Below, piece by piece: positions 22,114 to 29,895 of a stretch of 37,671 bases of DNA. Position numbers and translations under genes: made by a program. The stretch's first letter is position 1. Every line of letters starts with the position of its first letter. Under the pieces are notes generated by a model. That model searched no databases. It was not told the origin of the DNA and worked only from the letters and a program-made list of their open reading frames with translations. The stretch covers positions 1 through 37,671 of the forward strand of contig JAKOVF010000056.1 in the NCBI GenBank assembly GCA_029782225.1, read 5' to 3'. This DNA comes from Chloroflexota bacterium. GTDB lineage: Bacteria; Chloroflexota; Anaerolineae; Anaerolineales; Villigracilaceae.

Positions 22114-22488
22114 ATGGATTTCTTCCTCCCCGAAGATCATCTCACCCGTGCAACCCCTGAAGAAACAAAAATAACCGAACTCAGCGCACAGGTCTACCCC
22201 GATGGCTATCGCCTGCGCGTGAACATCGAGATCACGCCATTCCAGAAGCGTCCTCACATTGAAGTCATCGTGACGGATGCGGGTGGCGAGGAGGTCGCGT
22301 CAACGAACATCGTCGAACCGATGACCTGGAAACTTGAGTTCACGATGCATGTGCGCGGCGAGTTGAATAATCCGTATTTGCTTGAAGCGAGACTATTCTA
22401 TCCAGACGGCCCGACTGCTGAACCGCGTCGATTCTCTTTTGATATCACCCCGCCTCCGGATGACCCGGCAGCTGGCACCGCTGAATAA
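22114..22488 (+). CDS. conserved hypothetical small beta-rich protein
   Basis: A 124-residue acidic soluble protein I do not recognise by family. It is rich in beta strands (VYPDGYRLRVNIEITPFQKR, IEVIVTDAGGEEV) with a Pro/Asp-rich tail, and looks like a single Ig-like or C2-like sandwich. No signal peptide or cysteine. It begins just after the serC terminator and ends 8 nt before the TolB-like lipoprotein gene, so they may be co-transcribed. The ATG lacks a strong ribosome-binding site, so a weak or leaderless start is possible. Confidence 0.65.
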   Translation: MDFFLPEDHLTRATPEETKITELSAQVYPDGYRLRVNIEITPFQKRPHIEVIVTDAGGEEVASTNIVEPMTWKLEFTMHVRGELNNPYLLEARLFYPDGPTAEPRRFSFDITPPPDDPAAGTAE

Positions 22489-22496
22489 ATTGACCC

Positions 22497-24332
22497 ATGC
22501 CCCCCCGTCTTCCCGTTAAATTCCTGCTGATTGTTCTGATTTCATGTCTGCTCTTTGCCTGCGCGCCGACGATTGAGATAACCAGCGCGCCAGTCCCAAC
22601 AGACGATGCAACTTTTACGCCCGCGCCATCCCCCGTCAAATTCAACAGCAATTCAGACCTGCTCTTCCTCTCACTCGAAGAGAATGGATATGCTCATCTC
22701 TTCGCTTATGATCCTCAAGATCTGCCCTTCACACGTTTGACAAGCGGCGACTGGAATGACGTTGAACCCGCGCTCAGCCCAGACCGCACCCACATCGCCT
22801 TTGCATCCAACCGCGATGGCTTCTGGGATCTTTATGTGCTCGATCTCCAGAGCGGTGAGACGACGCGCATCACTAACACGCCCGAATATGACTCGTCTCC
22901 ATCCTGGTCACCCGATGGACAGTGGCTGGTTTTCGAAACCTATATTGATGACAATCTTGAGATCGCGGTCACGTCTGTCAATGATCGAAGTCAACCAGTA
23001 CTTCGGCTCACAAATAATCCGGCAGCCGATCACTCCCCGGTGTGGGCCCCAGATGGACGCCACGTGGCTTTTGTCTCTTCCCGCGGGGGCGACAGCGATA
23101 TCTGGCTGGCAAACCTTGACCTGGCCGGAGACGACCGTTATCAAGACCTGAGCAACACGCCGGACGCAGCTGAATACCACCCTGCCTGGAACTCCGATGG
23201 ATCGCAATTGATCTGGTCCTCCATTTCACAGACCCGCGGCTTCAGCGGGATCTACGTGTGGCAACTGAATAATCCAGACCGCGCCGCGCGCTGGGTTGGC
23301 GATGGAAACTGGGGCGCGTGGAACGAGGCCGGTGACCAGATCATCACCGTCACCGATGGACCGAATCAGCAATTCTTGGCTTCGTATGATCTGAAAGGAA
23401 ACCTGCTGCTCCCGTCGCGTCCACTGCCCTCGCATGTGCGCGGACTGGTCTGGGGACATGCGAATCTACCGAATCCCATCCCGGCTTCTTTTGCACAAGC
23501 CGCGGCGATCACACCCACGGCTGAGTGGTCCCCTGCAATTACGCCGGCAGCAGGCGTGCCGAACCAGCGTTGGTATCTGGTCGATCTGGAAGATGTACAG
23601 GCCCCCTATCCTCAATTGCACGACCTCGTGGATGAAGCCTTTGTCGCGCTCCGCGAGAGGCTGCAAAAAGAAGCCGGCTGGGATGTGCTCGCCAGCCTGG
23701 AGAATGCCTTCGTACCGCTCACTTCTGCGCTGGAACCCGGTTTCGAACAGGATTGGCTATTGACCGGCCGCGCGTTCGCGATCAACTCACTGATGGCGAA
23801 TGCCGGCTGGATGGTAGCCGTGCGCGAAGACGTGGGCGCGCAGACCTACTGGCGGCTCTATATCCGCGCGGCGATGCAGGATGGTTCACTGGGAGAACCC
23901 ATCCCTACAGCGCCCTGGGACTTAAGCGCGCGCTATGATCTTGAACCGAAAACCTATGAAGAAGGCGGAAAGTATGCAGCCGTGCCGCCGGGATACTGGG
24001 TTGATGTCACTGCGTTAGCGCAGGCTTATGGCTGGGAACGTTTGCCAGCGCTTCCCGATTGGCGCAATTTCTACGCTGGCGCGCGTTTCACCGAATTTGC
24101 AATGACTGGCGGCCTGGACTGGTACTCGGCCATGCTCGAGCTTTATCCTGCACAGGCACTGGTCACGCCAACGCGGGTCCTTGCGCCCACACTGACTCCC
24201 ACGAAGACATATACGCCAACCAGCACACCCCTTCCCACTCGCACGCCGCGTAACACATTGACGCCAAGCAACACTCCAACGCAGACTGGCACACCAACGG
24301 GTACCCCCACCCCGCCAACGGTGATTCCATGA
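22497..24332 (+). CDS. TolB-like beta-propeller lipoprotein
   Basis: A 611-residue exported protein. The signal peptide ends with the lipobox LLFACAPT (Cys at about residue 22), so it should be lipid-anchored. A Thr/Pro linker follows, then WD40-like (PD40) repeats such as EPALSPDRTHIAFASNRDG, SSPSWSPDGQWLVFET and HSPVWAPDGRHVAFVSSRGG (about residues 50-310), the TolB-type propeller. After the propeller is a region of about 220 residues of unknown fold, and then a very Thr/Pro-rich C-terminus (PTLTPTKTYTPTSTP...), probably a flexible extracellular stalk. It overlaps the next gene by four bases (ATGA), implying coupled translation with an M23 peptidase. Confidence 0.85.
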   Translation: MPPRLPVKFLLIVLISCLLFACAPTIEITSAPVPTDDATFTPAPSPVKFNSNSDLLFLSLEENGYAHLFAYDPQDLPFTRLTSGDWNDVEPALSPDRTHIAFASNRDGFWDLYVLDLQSGETTRITNTPEYDSSPSWSPDGQWLVFETYIDDNLEIAVTSVNDRSQPVLRLTNNPAADHSPVWAPDGRHVAFVSSRGGDSDIWLANLDLAGDDRYQDLSNTPDAAEYHPAWNSDGSQLIWSSISQTRGFSGIYVWQLNNPDRAARWVGDGNWGAWNEAGDQIITVTDGPNQQFLASYDLKGNLLLPSRPLPSHVRGLVWGHANLPNPIPASFAQAAAITPTAEWSPAITPAAGVPNQRWYLVDLEDVQAPYPQLHDLVDEAFVALRERLQKEAGWDVLASLENAFVPLTSALEPGFEQDWLLTGRAFAINSLMANAGWMVAVREDVGAQTYWRLYIRAAMQDGSLGEPIPTAPWDLSARYDLEPKTYEEGGKYAAVPPGYWVDVTALAQAYGWERLPALPDWRNFYAGARFTEFAMTGGLDWYSAMLELYPAQALVTPTRVLAPTLTPTKTYTPTSTPLPTRTPRNTLTPSNTPTQTGTPTGTPTPPTVIP

Positions 24333-25414
24333 CTGGATTTAATAAGGTGACAGTCACTTTGAAAGTGACTGTCACCTTGATTGTCCTCACCTCCTGCGCT
24401 CCCGCAGTGTACGGAGTCTCTCCAACGGCGGTGTTTGCCGGTGAAACGGCGGCCCCACAGGAGGTCCAGCTTGATGCGCCGCCAACGCCGGAGCCTTTTC
24501 GTTTAACACTTCCCACGCCGGGCGCGGAACCGGTCTCCGGCTGGCGTCCTCCGCTGTATCCTGTCCCCTGGGCACTTTCGCCATACGACCATTTTTATTT
24601 CGTGCGCCCCATCGCGGCAGATGAAGTCAACTGGCCATTGCCGGACTATCGTTATGGCGGCATCTTCTTCGCGGGCAACATCGTCCACACCGGCGTGGAC
24701 ATCGACGCGCCGCAGGGCACACCTGTTTATGCGGCCGGGCCAGGGACGGTCGTCTGGGCAGACTGGGGACTCTTCAGTGAAACACCCGGCAATCAAAGCG
24801 ACCCTTACGGTCTCGCGGTTGCCATTCGCCATGACTTTGGATACCAGGGCCAGCAGCTTTATACGGTCTATGCTCATATGAGCAAGATCACCACGGTTGT
24901 GGGCCAGCATTTGAACACCGGCGATCAACTCGGCCTGGTGGGTTCCACGGGCGCAACCACCGGTCCACATCTGCATTTTGAAGTTCGCTACCCAAATAAC
25001 TCCTTTCACGATACATATAATCCCGAGCTTTGGATCGCGCCGCCGGAAGGCTGGGGCGTTCTGGTGGGCCGCCTGACGGATAACAAGAACAAGACTTTGC
25101 AGCAGCTTGAGGTCTTCGTAAAGTCTGAGACCACGAACGAAATGCGCGTGATCAAAACGTACGGCGGTGGCGGCGCGATCAATCACGATCCATATTACGA
25201 TGAGAACCTGGTCTTAGGCGACCTGCCCGCTGGCGTCTACAGATTGACCTTGCGCTTCGATGACAAGGACCAGCAGACATGGGTTGAGATTTTTCCCGGC
25301 CAGGTGACTTACTTTACCTTTAAAGGCACTGATGGTTTCGACACAACCCGTCCTCCCGCTCCAAAACTGGACTTTTTGCCGACCGCGATTCCGACGGATA
25401 CTCCCGCACCGTAA
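24329..25414 (+). CDS. M23-family (LytM) metallopeptidase lipoprotein
   Basis: A 361-residue exported peptidase. Zinc ligands are visible in HTGVDIDAPQGTPVYAAGPG (HxxxD) and in TGPHLHFEVRYP (HxH). The LytM core spans about residues 118-232 and is followed by a beta-rich C-terminal domain. Members cleave peptidoglycan cross-links or scaffold other enzymes. The N-terminus is odd: MTGFNKVTVTLKVTVTLIVL before the Cys of TSCAP. Residues about 6-17 are encoded by a 35-nt perfect palindrome that recurs intergenically. The signal peptide thus contains a repeat insertion. It overlaps the preceding lipoprotein gene by 4 nt. Confidence 0.9.
   Translation: MTGFNKVTVTLKVTVTLIVLTSCAPAVYGVSPTAVFAGETAAPQEVQLDAPPTPEPFRLTLPTPGAEPVSGWRPPLYPVPWALSPYDHFYFVRPIAADEVNWPLPDYRYGGIFFAGNIVHTGVDIDAPQGTPVYAAGPGTVVWADWGLFSETPGNQSDPYGLAVAIRHDFGYQGQQLYTVYAHMSKITTVVGQHLNTGDQLGLVGSTGATTGPHLHFEVRYPNNSFHDTYNPELWIAPPEGWGVLVGRLTDNKNKTLQQLEVFVKSETTNEMRVIKTYGGGGAINHDPYYDENLVLGDLPAGVYRLTLRFDDKDQQTWVEIFPGQVTYFTFKGTDGFDTTRPPAPKLDFLPTAIPTDTPAP
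24344..24378. repeat. GGTGACAGTCAC palindrome inside the M23 gene
   Basis: AAGGTGACAGTCACTTT (24344-24360) and AAAGTGACTGTCACCTT (24362-24378) are perfect inverted repeats around one G. The same 16-nt core, AGGTGACAGTCACTTT, brackets the element at 27747-27812. Confidence 0.9.
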
Positions 25415-25445
25415 ACCTGTCCAAAATAATTGACGCGTTTTTGCC

Positions 25446-25473
25446 TTGACGCACTGAACATCTGTGCTATACT
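25446..25473 (+). promoter_or_regulatory. recA promoter with LexA-like half-matched box
   Basis: TTGACG (25446-25451), 16-nt spacer, TATACT (25468-25473). The spacer includes GAACATCTGTGC (25456-25467), one mismatch from the GAAC-N4-GTTC core of Gram-positive type LexA boxes, so SOS control is plausible. Confidence 0.6.
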
Positions 25474-25527
25474 CACAAAACACGCACACAAAATTTGACA
25501 CTTACACTTGTATTGGAGAACTAAACT

Positions 25528-26664
25528 ATGGCTCGAAAATCCTCCCGCGCTTCTGCAGAACAACAGCAATTGGTCAGTGATACGAACGATCATAACGTGG
25601 ATAGCGCCAAACGCGCTGTCCTCGACAAGGCCGTTGGCGATATCATCAAACGCTACGGTGACGGCTCGATCATGCGTCTCGGTGAAGCGCATGGGATGCA
25701 GACGGAAGTCTTCCCCACCGGTTCACTCTCGCTCGATATCGCGCTCGGCGTCGGCGGCATTCCCCGCGGACGCATCACCGAGATCTATGGACCAGAGTCT
25801 TCCGGTAAAACGACCGTCTGTCAGCATATTGTTGCTGAAGCGCAGAGGATGGGAGGCGTCGCGGCGTATATCGACATGGAGCACGCCCTTGACCCGGCTT
25901 ACGCCGCGCGTTGCGGCGTGGACATCGATAACCTGCTGGTCTCGCAGCCCGATACAGGGGAACAGGCGCTCGAAATTGCAGAGACCCTCGTCCGCTCGGG
26001 CGGCGTGGATGTAGTCGTCGTGGACTCAGTCGCTGCACTCGTTCCTCGGTCTGAAATCGAAGGCGACATGGGCGACCCGACCATGGGCGTGCAGGCACGT
26101 CTCATGTCGCAGGCGCTGCGCAAGCTGAGCGGCGCGATCAACCAGACCAAGACTGCCGTTATTTTTACCAATCAACTGCGCCAGAAGATCGGTGTCATGT
26201 TCGGTAACCCCGAGACTACCACCGGTGGACAGGCGCTCAAATTCTATGCATCTGTTCGTCTCGATGTGCGCCGCATCCAGTCCATCAAAGTGGGCGAGGA
26301 AGTGATCGGCAATCGCACGCGCGTACGCGTGGTCAAGAACAAGGTCTCCCCTCCGTTCCGCACTGCCGAGTTTGACATCATGTTCAACGAAGGCATTTCA
26401 AAGGCCGGTGATTTGCTCGATCTGGCGACCAAGCTCGAGGTCATTACGAAGCGCGGCGCGTTCTTCTCCTACGGCGATATCCGCATCGGGCAGGGACGTG
26501 AAAATGCGAAGGAATATCTTCGCACCAATCCCGATCTGATGGCTGAGATTGAAGGTGTCGTGCGCCAGAAAGCGTTGAGCGGTGAGATCGTTATGCCGCT
26601 CGATATGGGCGATGGCAATGGCACAGGCGGCGCCGAAGACGCAGCTGTTGAAGAAGAGGTATAG
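25528..26664 (+). CDS. recA: recombinase RecA
   Basis: A 378-residue recombinase. Walker A is GPESSGKT (88-95), followed by [15 protein letters not shown], Walker [17 protein letters not shown], and the DNA-binding loops [15 protein letters not shown] and [20 protein letters not shown]. It forms filaments on single-stranded DNA, pairs homologous strands and drives LexA self-cleavage. The N-terminus carries about 20 extra residues compared with E. coli, and the C-terminus is acidic (EDAAVEEEV) as usual. It has its own promoter. It is separate from the lipoprotein genes before it. Confidence 0.98.
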   Translation: MARKSSRASAEQQQLVSDTNDHNVDSAKRAVLDKAVGDIIKRYGDGSIMRLGEAHGMQTEVFPTGSLSLDIALGVGGIPRGRITEIYGPESSGKTTVCQHIVAEAQRMGGVAAYIDMEHALDPAYAARCGVDIDNLLVSQPDTGEQALEIAETLVRSGGVDVVVVDSVAALVPRSEIEGDMGDPTMGVQARLMSQALRKLSGAINQTKTAVIFTNQLRQKIGVMFGNPETTTGGQALKFYASVRLDVRRIQSIKVGEEVIGNRTRVRVVKNKVSPPFRTAEFDIMFNEGISKAGDLLDLATKLEVITKRGAFFSYGDIRIGQGRENAKEYLRTNPDLMAEIEGVVRQKALSGEIVMPLDMGDGNGTGGAEDAAVEEEV

Positions 26665-26783
26665 AATGCAGGGGCGGCCTTAGGTCCCCGTTCGTTATGG
26701 GGATACGGTCGCCCTCTAACGGGTAAAAGGACAGGGGCATACCCATTCGGGCACTTAGCCCCGTCCCTACAGGGAAACCATAG
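26665..26783. repeat. imperfect palindromic intergenic repeat after recA
   Basis: This 119-nt gap contains imperfect inverted repeats: GGGGCGGCC against GGTCGCCCT, and GACAGGGGCATACCC against CCCGTCC. It resembles dispersed intergenic repeats; no gene or clear terminator was seen. Confidence 0.45.
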
Positions 26784-27347
26784 ATGAACACGGATGGACA
26801 CAGATTCTTTAATTGTGCTGCCGTGTTCATTTTTATTTGGCTATGCTCTGCCTGCACGCCGACCAGCACATCCACGCCGTTTCGTCCTCCGACACAGGCC
26901 CCGGCGACCGAAGAGATGCCCACCACAACCCCTCTGCCCCAGATATTTACCCTGATTCCTCCAACGGCAACGCCAACGCCGGTTGTTTCCGCCACACCTA
27001 CAGAGACTCCTCCCTGCACAAACAACCTGACTTTTGTCAGTGATGTGACCGTTCCTGATGGAACCGTTGTGTCGCCCGGCGCCAGCGTGGACAAGCAATG
27101 GCTCGTGAGCAACAGCGGGACCTGCAACTGGGATTCGTATTATCGCCTGAAATGGCTTGGCGGAGATCCGCTCGGTGCGGTGACGGAGCAGGCCCTCTAT
27201 CCCGCGCGGGCAGGGACACAGGTCACGCTGCGAATCGTTTTCACCGCGCCCAATGAAGCGGGCACCTACGGATCCACGTGGCAGGCATTTGGCCCGGATG
27301 GAGTCGCTTTTGGGGACACCGTATACGTAGAAATCGTGGTGCAATGA
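26784..27347 (+). CDS. NBR1-type Ig-like domain lipoprotein
   Basis: A 187-residue exported protein. The signal peptide ends in the lipobox LCSAC (Cys at about residue 24), followed by a Thr/Pro linker to about residue 77. The C-terminal domain (about 80-187) matches the NBR1 central Ig-like fold: NLTFVSDVTVPDGTVVSPGA, then KQWLVSNSGTCNWDSYYRLK and FTAPNEAGTYGSTWQAFGPD. In Anaerolineae such lipoproteins are common surface proteins of unknown function. The start at 26784 is in the recA-downstream repeat tail; the ribosome-binding site (AGGGAAACC) is modest. Confidence 0.82.
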   Translation: MNTDGHRFFNCAAVFIFIWLCSACTPTSTSTPFRPPTQAPATEEMPTTTPLPQIFTLIPPTATPTPVVSATPTETPPCTNNLTFVSDVTVPDGTVVSPGASVDKQWLVSNSGTCNWDSYYRLKWLGGDPLGAVTEQALYPARAGTQVTLRIVFTAPNEAGTYGSTWQAFGPDGVAFGDTVYVEIVVQ

Positions 27348-27357
27348 AAAAGATACT

Positions 27358-27744
27358 ATGAAAAACAGTCCAGATATTCCCTCCACTATTATTTCCATGG
27401 AATGCGCCGCGCTTGACCGTTGGATTAAGGGCGACCCCGGCGGCTTCCTTGAGATCTGCGCACCTGACGTTGTCTATTTCGATCCCTATCGAGAAAAACG
27501 AGTGGATGGTCTCGATGCGCTAACACAGCTTTATAAGAGTTTCTGGGGACAGATCCAGCTTGACCGATATGAACTGCTCAACCCCCTGGTTCAAGTCATC
27601 GGCGAGGCAGCCGTGCTGACGTTCAATTACGTTTCATACACTGGGGAGAAAGAGGATCGCTGGAATTGTACTGAAGTCTACCGGCGCAACGATGACCGCT
27701 GGCAGATCATTCAGACGCACTGGTCATACACTCAACGCGTTTAA
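27358..27744 (+). CDS. NTF2-like / SnoaL-like protein
   Basis: A 128-residue cone-shaped alpha+beta protein. The helix ECAALDRWIKGDPGGFLEIC is followed by PDVVYFDPYREKRVDGLDAL and a C-terminal beta sheet (WNCTEVYRRNDDRWQIIQTH), the order found in DUF4440/SnoaL NTF2-fold proteins. Members bind small hydrophobic ligands or isomerise them; no specific activity can be assigned. It begins 10 nt after the NBR1 lipoprotein stop and is followed by a palindromic repeat. Confidence 0.8.
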   Translation: MKNSPDIPSTIISMECAALDRWIKGDPGGFLEICAPDVVYFDPYREKRVDGLDALTQLYKSFWGQIQLDRYELLNPLVQVIGEAAVLTFNYVSYTGEKEDRWNCTEVYRRNDDRWQIIQTHWSYTQRV

Positions 27745-27746
27745 GA

Positions 27747-27812
27747 ACAGGTGACAGTCACTTTGGCCCCTCACTACGTTGGGGGGGCTTCGCAAAAGTG
27801 ACTGTCACCTGT
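27747..27812. repeat. GGTGACAGTCAC palindromic element, intergenic copy
   Basis: ACAGGTGACAGTCACTTT (27747-27764) and AAAGTGACTGTCACCTGT (27795-27812) are perfect 18-bp inverted repeats around a 30-nt G/C-rich centre. The arms are shared with the palindrome in the M23 signal peptide at 24344. Confidence 0.9.
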
Positions 27813-27829
27813 AACAAAGAGGAGAAAGA

Positions 27830-28471
27830 ATGGACGCGACAACCGCAAGAAAAATCCTGACTCAAAAAGGGCCAGCCAATCTGTATGACGCCGTCCAACC
27901 TGCGCTTAAAGATGCGGAACTGCGCGGCGTGCTCGTGGAAGGAAGTTTCGCTAAAGACGAGACTTACCGCTACAACTGCGTCCGCGTGCTCCACCGGGCG
28001 CTGGCACAGCAACCCGGTCTGTTCTATTCATACTGGGACCAATTCGAGAAGATGATCGACAGCCCTAACAGTTTCCACCGCTCCAATGCTGCCCAGGCGA
28101 TTGCCCACCTTTCAGCCGCGGATGTGGACTGCAGGCTCGACCGAATCCTCAATCATTACCTGAAATTGCTGGACGATGATAAGGTCATGGTCACTGATTA
28201 TTTTCTGGAGACTATCTCGGTGATCTATCGCGCCCGGCCTGATTTCCAGAACAAGATTATTCACACCTTGCTAAATATTGACAAGACAAATCATACCCAG
28301 AGTCGAAAAGATATGCTTAAGGCAGATATCATTATCGTGCTCGACCAGCTCTTCGAAAGTCTATCGCCAAACGATCAAAAGAAGGTCTCTGCTTTTGTGG
28401 AGAAGCAAATCGAATGCAGCAGCCCCAAGGCGCGGAAGGCCGCCAAAGAGTTTGGAAAAAAACACGTGTAG
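27830..28471 (+). CDS. HEAT/ARM-like alpha-solenoid protein
   Basis: A 213-residue all-helical soluble protein with repeated helix pairs: YNCVRVLHRALAQQPGLFYS, HRSNAAQAIAHLSAADVDCR, MVTDYFLETISVIYRARPDF and so on, in the style of HEAT repeats. No catalytic motif. AGAGGAG lies upstream of the ATG, just after the palindromic element. A second solenoid protein begins 6 nt later. Likely a scaffold or binding protein; the partner is unknown. Confidence 0.7.
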   Translation: MDATTARKILTQKGPANLYDAVQPALKDAELRGVLVEGSFAKDETYRYNCVRVLHRALAQQPGLFYSYWDQFEKMIDSPNSFHRSNAAQAIAHLSAADVDCRLDRILNHYLKLLDDDKVMVTDYFLETISVIYRARPDFQNKIIHTLLNIDKTNHTQSRKDMLKADIIIVLDQLFESLSPNDQKKVSAFVEKQIECSSPKARKAAKEFGKKHV

Positions 28472-28477
28472 GATAGG

Positions 28478-29206
28478 ATGTCCAGGCTCAACGAATATCG
28501 CGAAAAGCTGAAAAGCCTGGATGATTGGATTCCTTACCTGAAGCAGATCTCCGGGCTGCCCGGTCCGCGCGGGAACCTGGAGTTGGCTCATGCTGTTGCG
28601 CAGGAGGGAAAGAAGAAGCAGTTCGAGCACCTGCTGTCTATTCAAGCTGAGGAAAACACGCCTGAAGTGTTTCTCGTCTTCTGCGGTGTGATGGGACTTG
28701 CCAAACTTGCCGGGCACGACCCAATGCTATTTGACAGATTACGCGGGTACGCATCTGACCCGCGTTGGCGCATCCGCGAGGCCCTGGCAACCGGTCTGCA
28801 ACTGGTCGGTGATGAAGACATATCCTTGCTAATGAGAGAAATGCAGAAGTGGAGTAAGGGAAACTGGCTCGAAAAACGGGCGGCCGCGGCGGCGCTGGCA
28901 GAACCACGACTGTTGAAAGATCCCAAAGTTGTATCTCGTGTGCTCCTGCTGTTCGACACGATCACCTCCGAAATGGAAGCAGCGCCTAGTCCCGCGGAGG
29001 AAGCGTTCAAAGTCCTGCGCCAGGCGATGGGATATTGTTGGAGTGTGGCGGTCGCGGCCTATCCCGATGAAGGCCAACCGATGATGGAAAAGTGGATAAC
29101 CAGTCAGAACAAGGATATCCAGTGGGTGATGAAAGAAAACCTGAAAAAGAATCGTCTGGTCAGAATGGACGCAAACTGGGTCAAGGATTGTTTGAAAAGG
29201 CTTTAG
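28478..29206 (+). CDS. HEAT-like / DNA-alkylation-repeat-like alpha-solenoid protein
   Basis: A 242-residue helical protein. Segments such as LFDRLRGYASDPRWRIREAL and EKRAAAAALAEPRLLKD have the repeating pattern and the Arg/Trp-containing turns seen in HEAT repeat proteins. No active-site residues of AlkD are recognised with confidence. It is separated by 6 nt from the preceding solenoid gene, so the two are probably translated together and may form a complex. Followed by a MITE-like palindrome. Confidence 0.68.
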   Translation: MSRLNEYREKLKSLDDWIPYLKQISGLPGPRGNLELAHAVAQEGKKKQFEHLLSIQAEENTPEVFLVFCGVMGLAKLAGHDPMLFDRLRGYASDPRWRIREALATGLQLVGDEDISLLMREMQKWSKGNWLEKRAAAAALAEPRLLKDPKVVSRVLLLFDTITSEMEAAPSPAEEAFKVLRQAMGYCWSVAVAAYPDEGQPMMEKWITSQNKDIQWVMKENLKKNRLVRMDANWVKDCLKRL

Positions 29207-29222
29207 TAGAATTACCTTTGTA

Positions 29223-29344
29223 TGTCATTCTCCCGATGGGACACCGCTTCGGGACGGTGTGAGCGAAGCGAAGAATCTCAGAATCTAGGAATTGCTCTGT
29301 AATATGAGATTCTTCGTCGGGCTGTCGCCCTCCTCAGAATGACA
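29223..29344. repeat. MITE-like palindromic element, third copy
   Basis: Outer arms TGTCATTCT (29223-29231) and AGAATGACA (29336-29344); inner arms CGAAGAATCTC and GAGATTCTTCG are perfectly complementary. Same two-tier layout as the elements at 19559 and 21936, but a different sequence subfamily. Confidence 0.82.
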
Positions 29345-29383
29345 CTTCTCTAATTGCATGCAAGCTTTAATGAGAAAGAATCC

Positions 29384-29761
29384 ATGTCCACTCAATCCGA
29401 ATTTCCTCTGGTCTTCGAACAATTAAAAGCGATCCTCAAACCATTCGCTTCACAGATGACGGTCAAGACCGATACGAACGATACATACTATCTCGATGGC
29501 CCTTACAGCCCGAAATGGAAAAAGGAAGTCTTCTTTGCGTCCGCGCAGATCAAGAAGAGTTACGTCTCGTTCTATCTGATGCCGGTTTACATGTATCCGA
29601 GATTGCTGAAAGAAATCTCGCCAGCCCTGAAAAAACGCATGCAGGGCAAATCATGCTTCAACTTCAAGAAAATGGAGCTTGACCTGTTCAAGGAATTATC
29701 TGACCTGACGCAGAAAAGTTATCAGTGCTTCATCGAGGAGAACGCGGCGAACGGCAACTAA
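29384..29761 (+). CDS. DUF1801-like small protein
   Basis: A 125-residue soluble protein. The central pattern KKSYVSFYLMPVYMYPRLLK followed by LKKRMQGKSCFNFKKMELDL resembles the DUF1801 / YdhG-like family of unknown function. I start at the ATG at 29384, where GAGAAAG lies upstream; an in-frame ATG at 29354 would fall next to the palindromic element and is less likely. No close operon partner. Confidence 0.6.
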   Translation: MSTQSEFPLVFEQLKAILKPFASQMTVKTDTNDTYYLDGPYSPKWKKEVFFASAQIKKSYVSFYLMPVYMYPRLLKEISPALKKRMQGKSCFNFKKMELDLFKELSDLTQKSYQCFIEENAANGN

Positions 29762-29871
29762 CATTAGCGCAGTACACAAGACTTCCATGAGCTGAGGCAG
29801 GGCTTTAGCCTGAAGAGTGGACTAATCTCTGGTTAAAGTTTGCTTCGGGATTCTCTGATACAATAAATTTG

Positions 29872-29892
29872 AAGAGGCCTGCGCGGCCTTTT
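29872..29892 (+). promoter_or_regulatory. hairpin at the start of the sulfotransferase gene
   Basis: AAGAGGCC and GGCCTTTT (one G-U pair) form a stem of 8 bp with a 5-nt loop, ending in T residues 3 nt before the ATG at 29896. TACAAT at 29859-29864 may be the -10 box just upstream, so the hairpin would form the whole 5' leader. Confidence 0.4.
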
Positions 29893-29895
29893 TCA

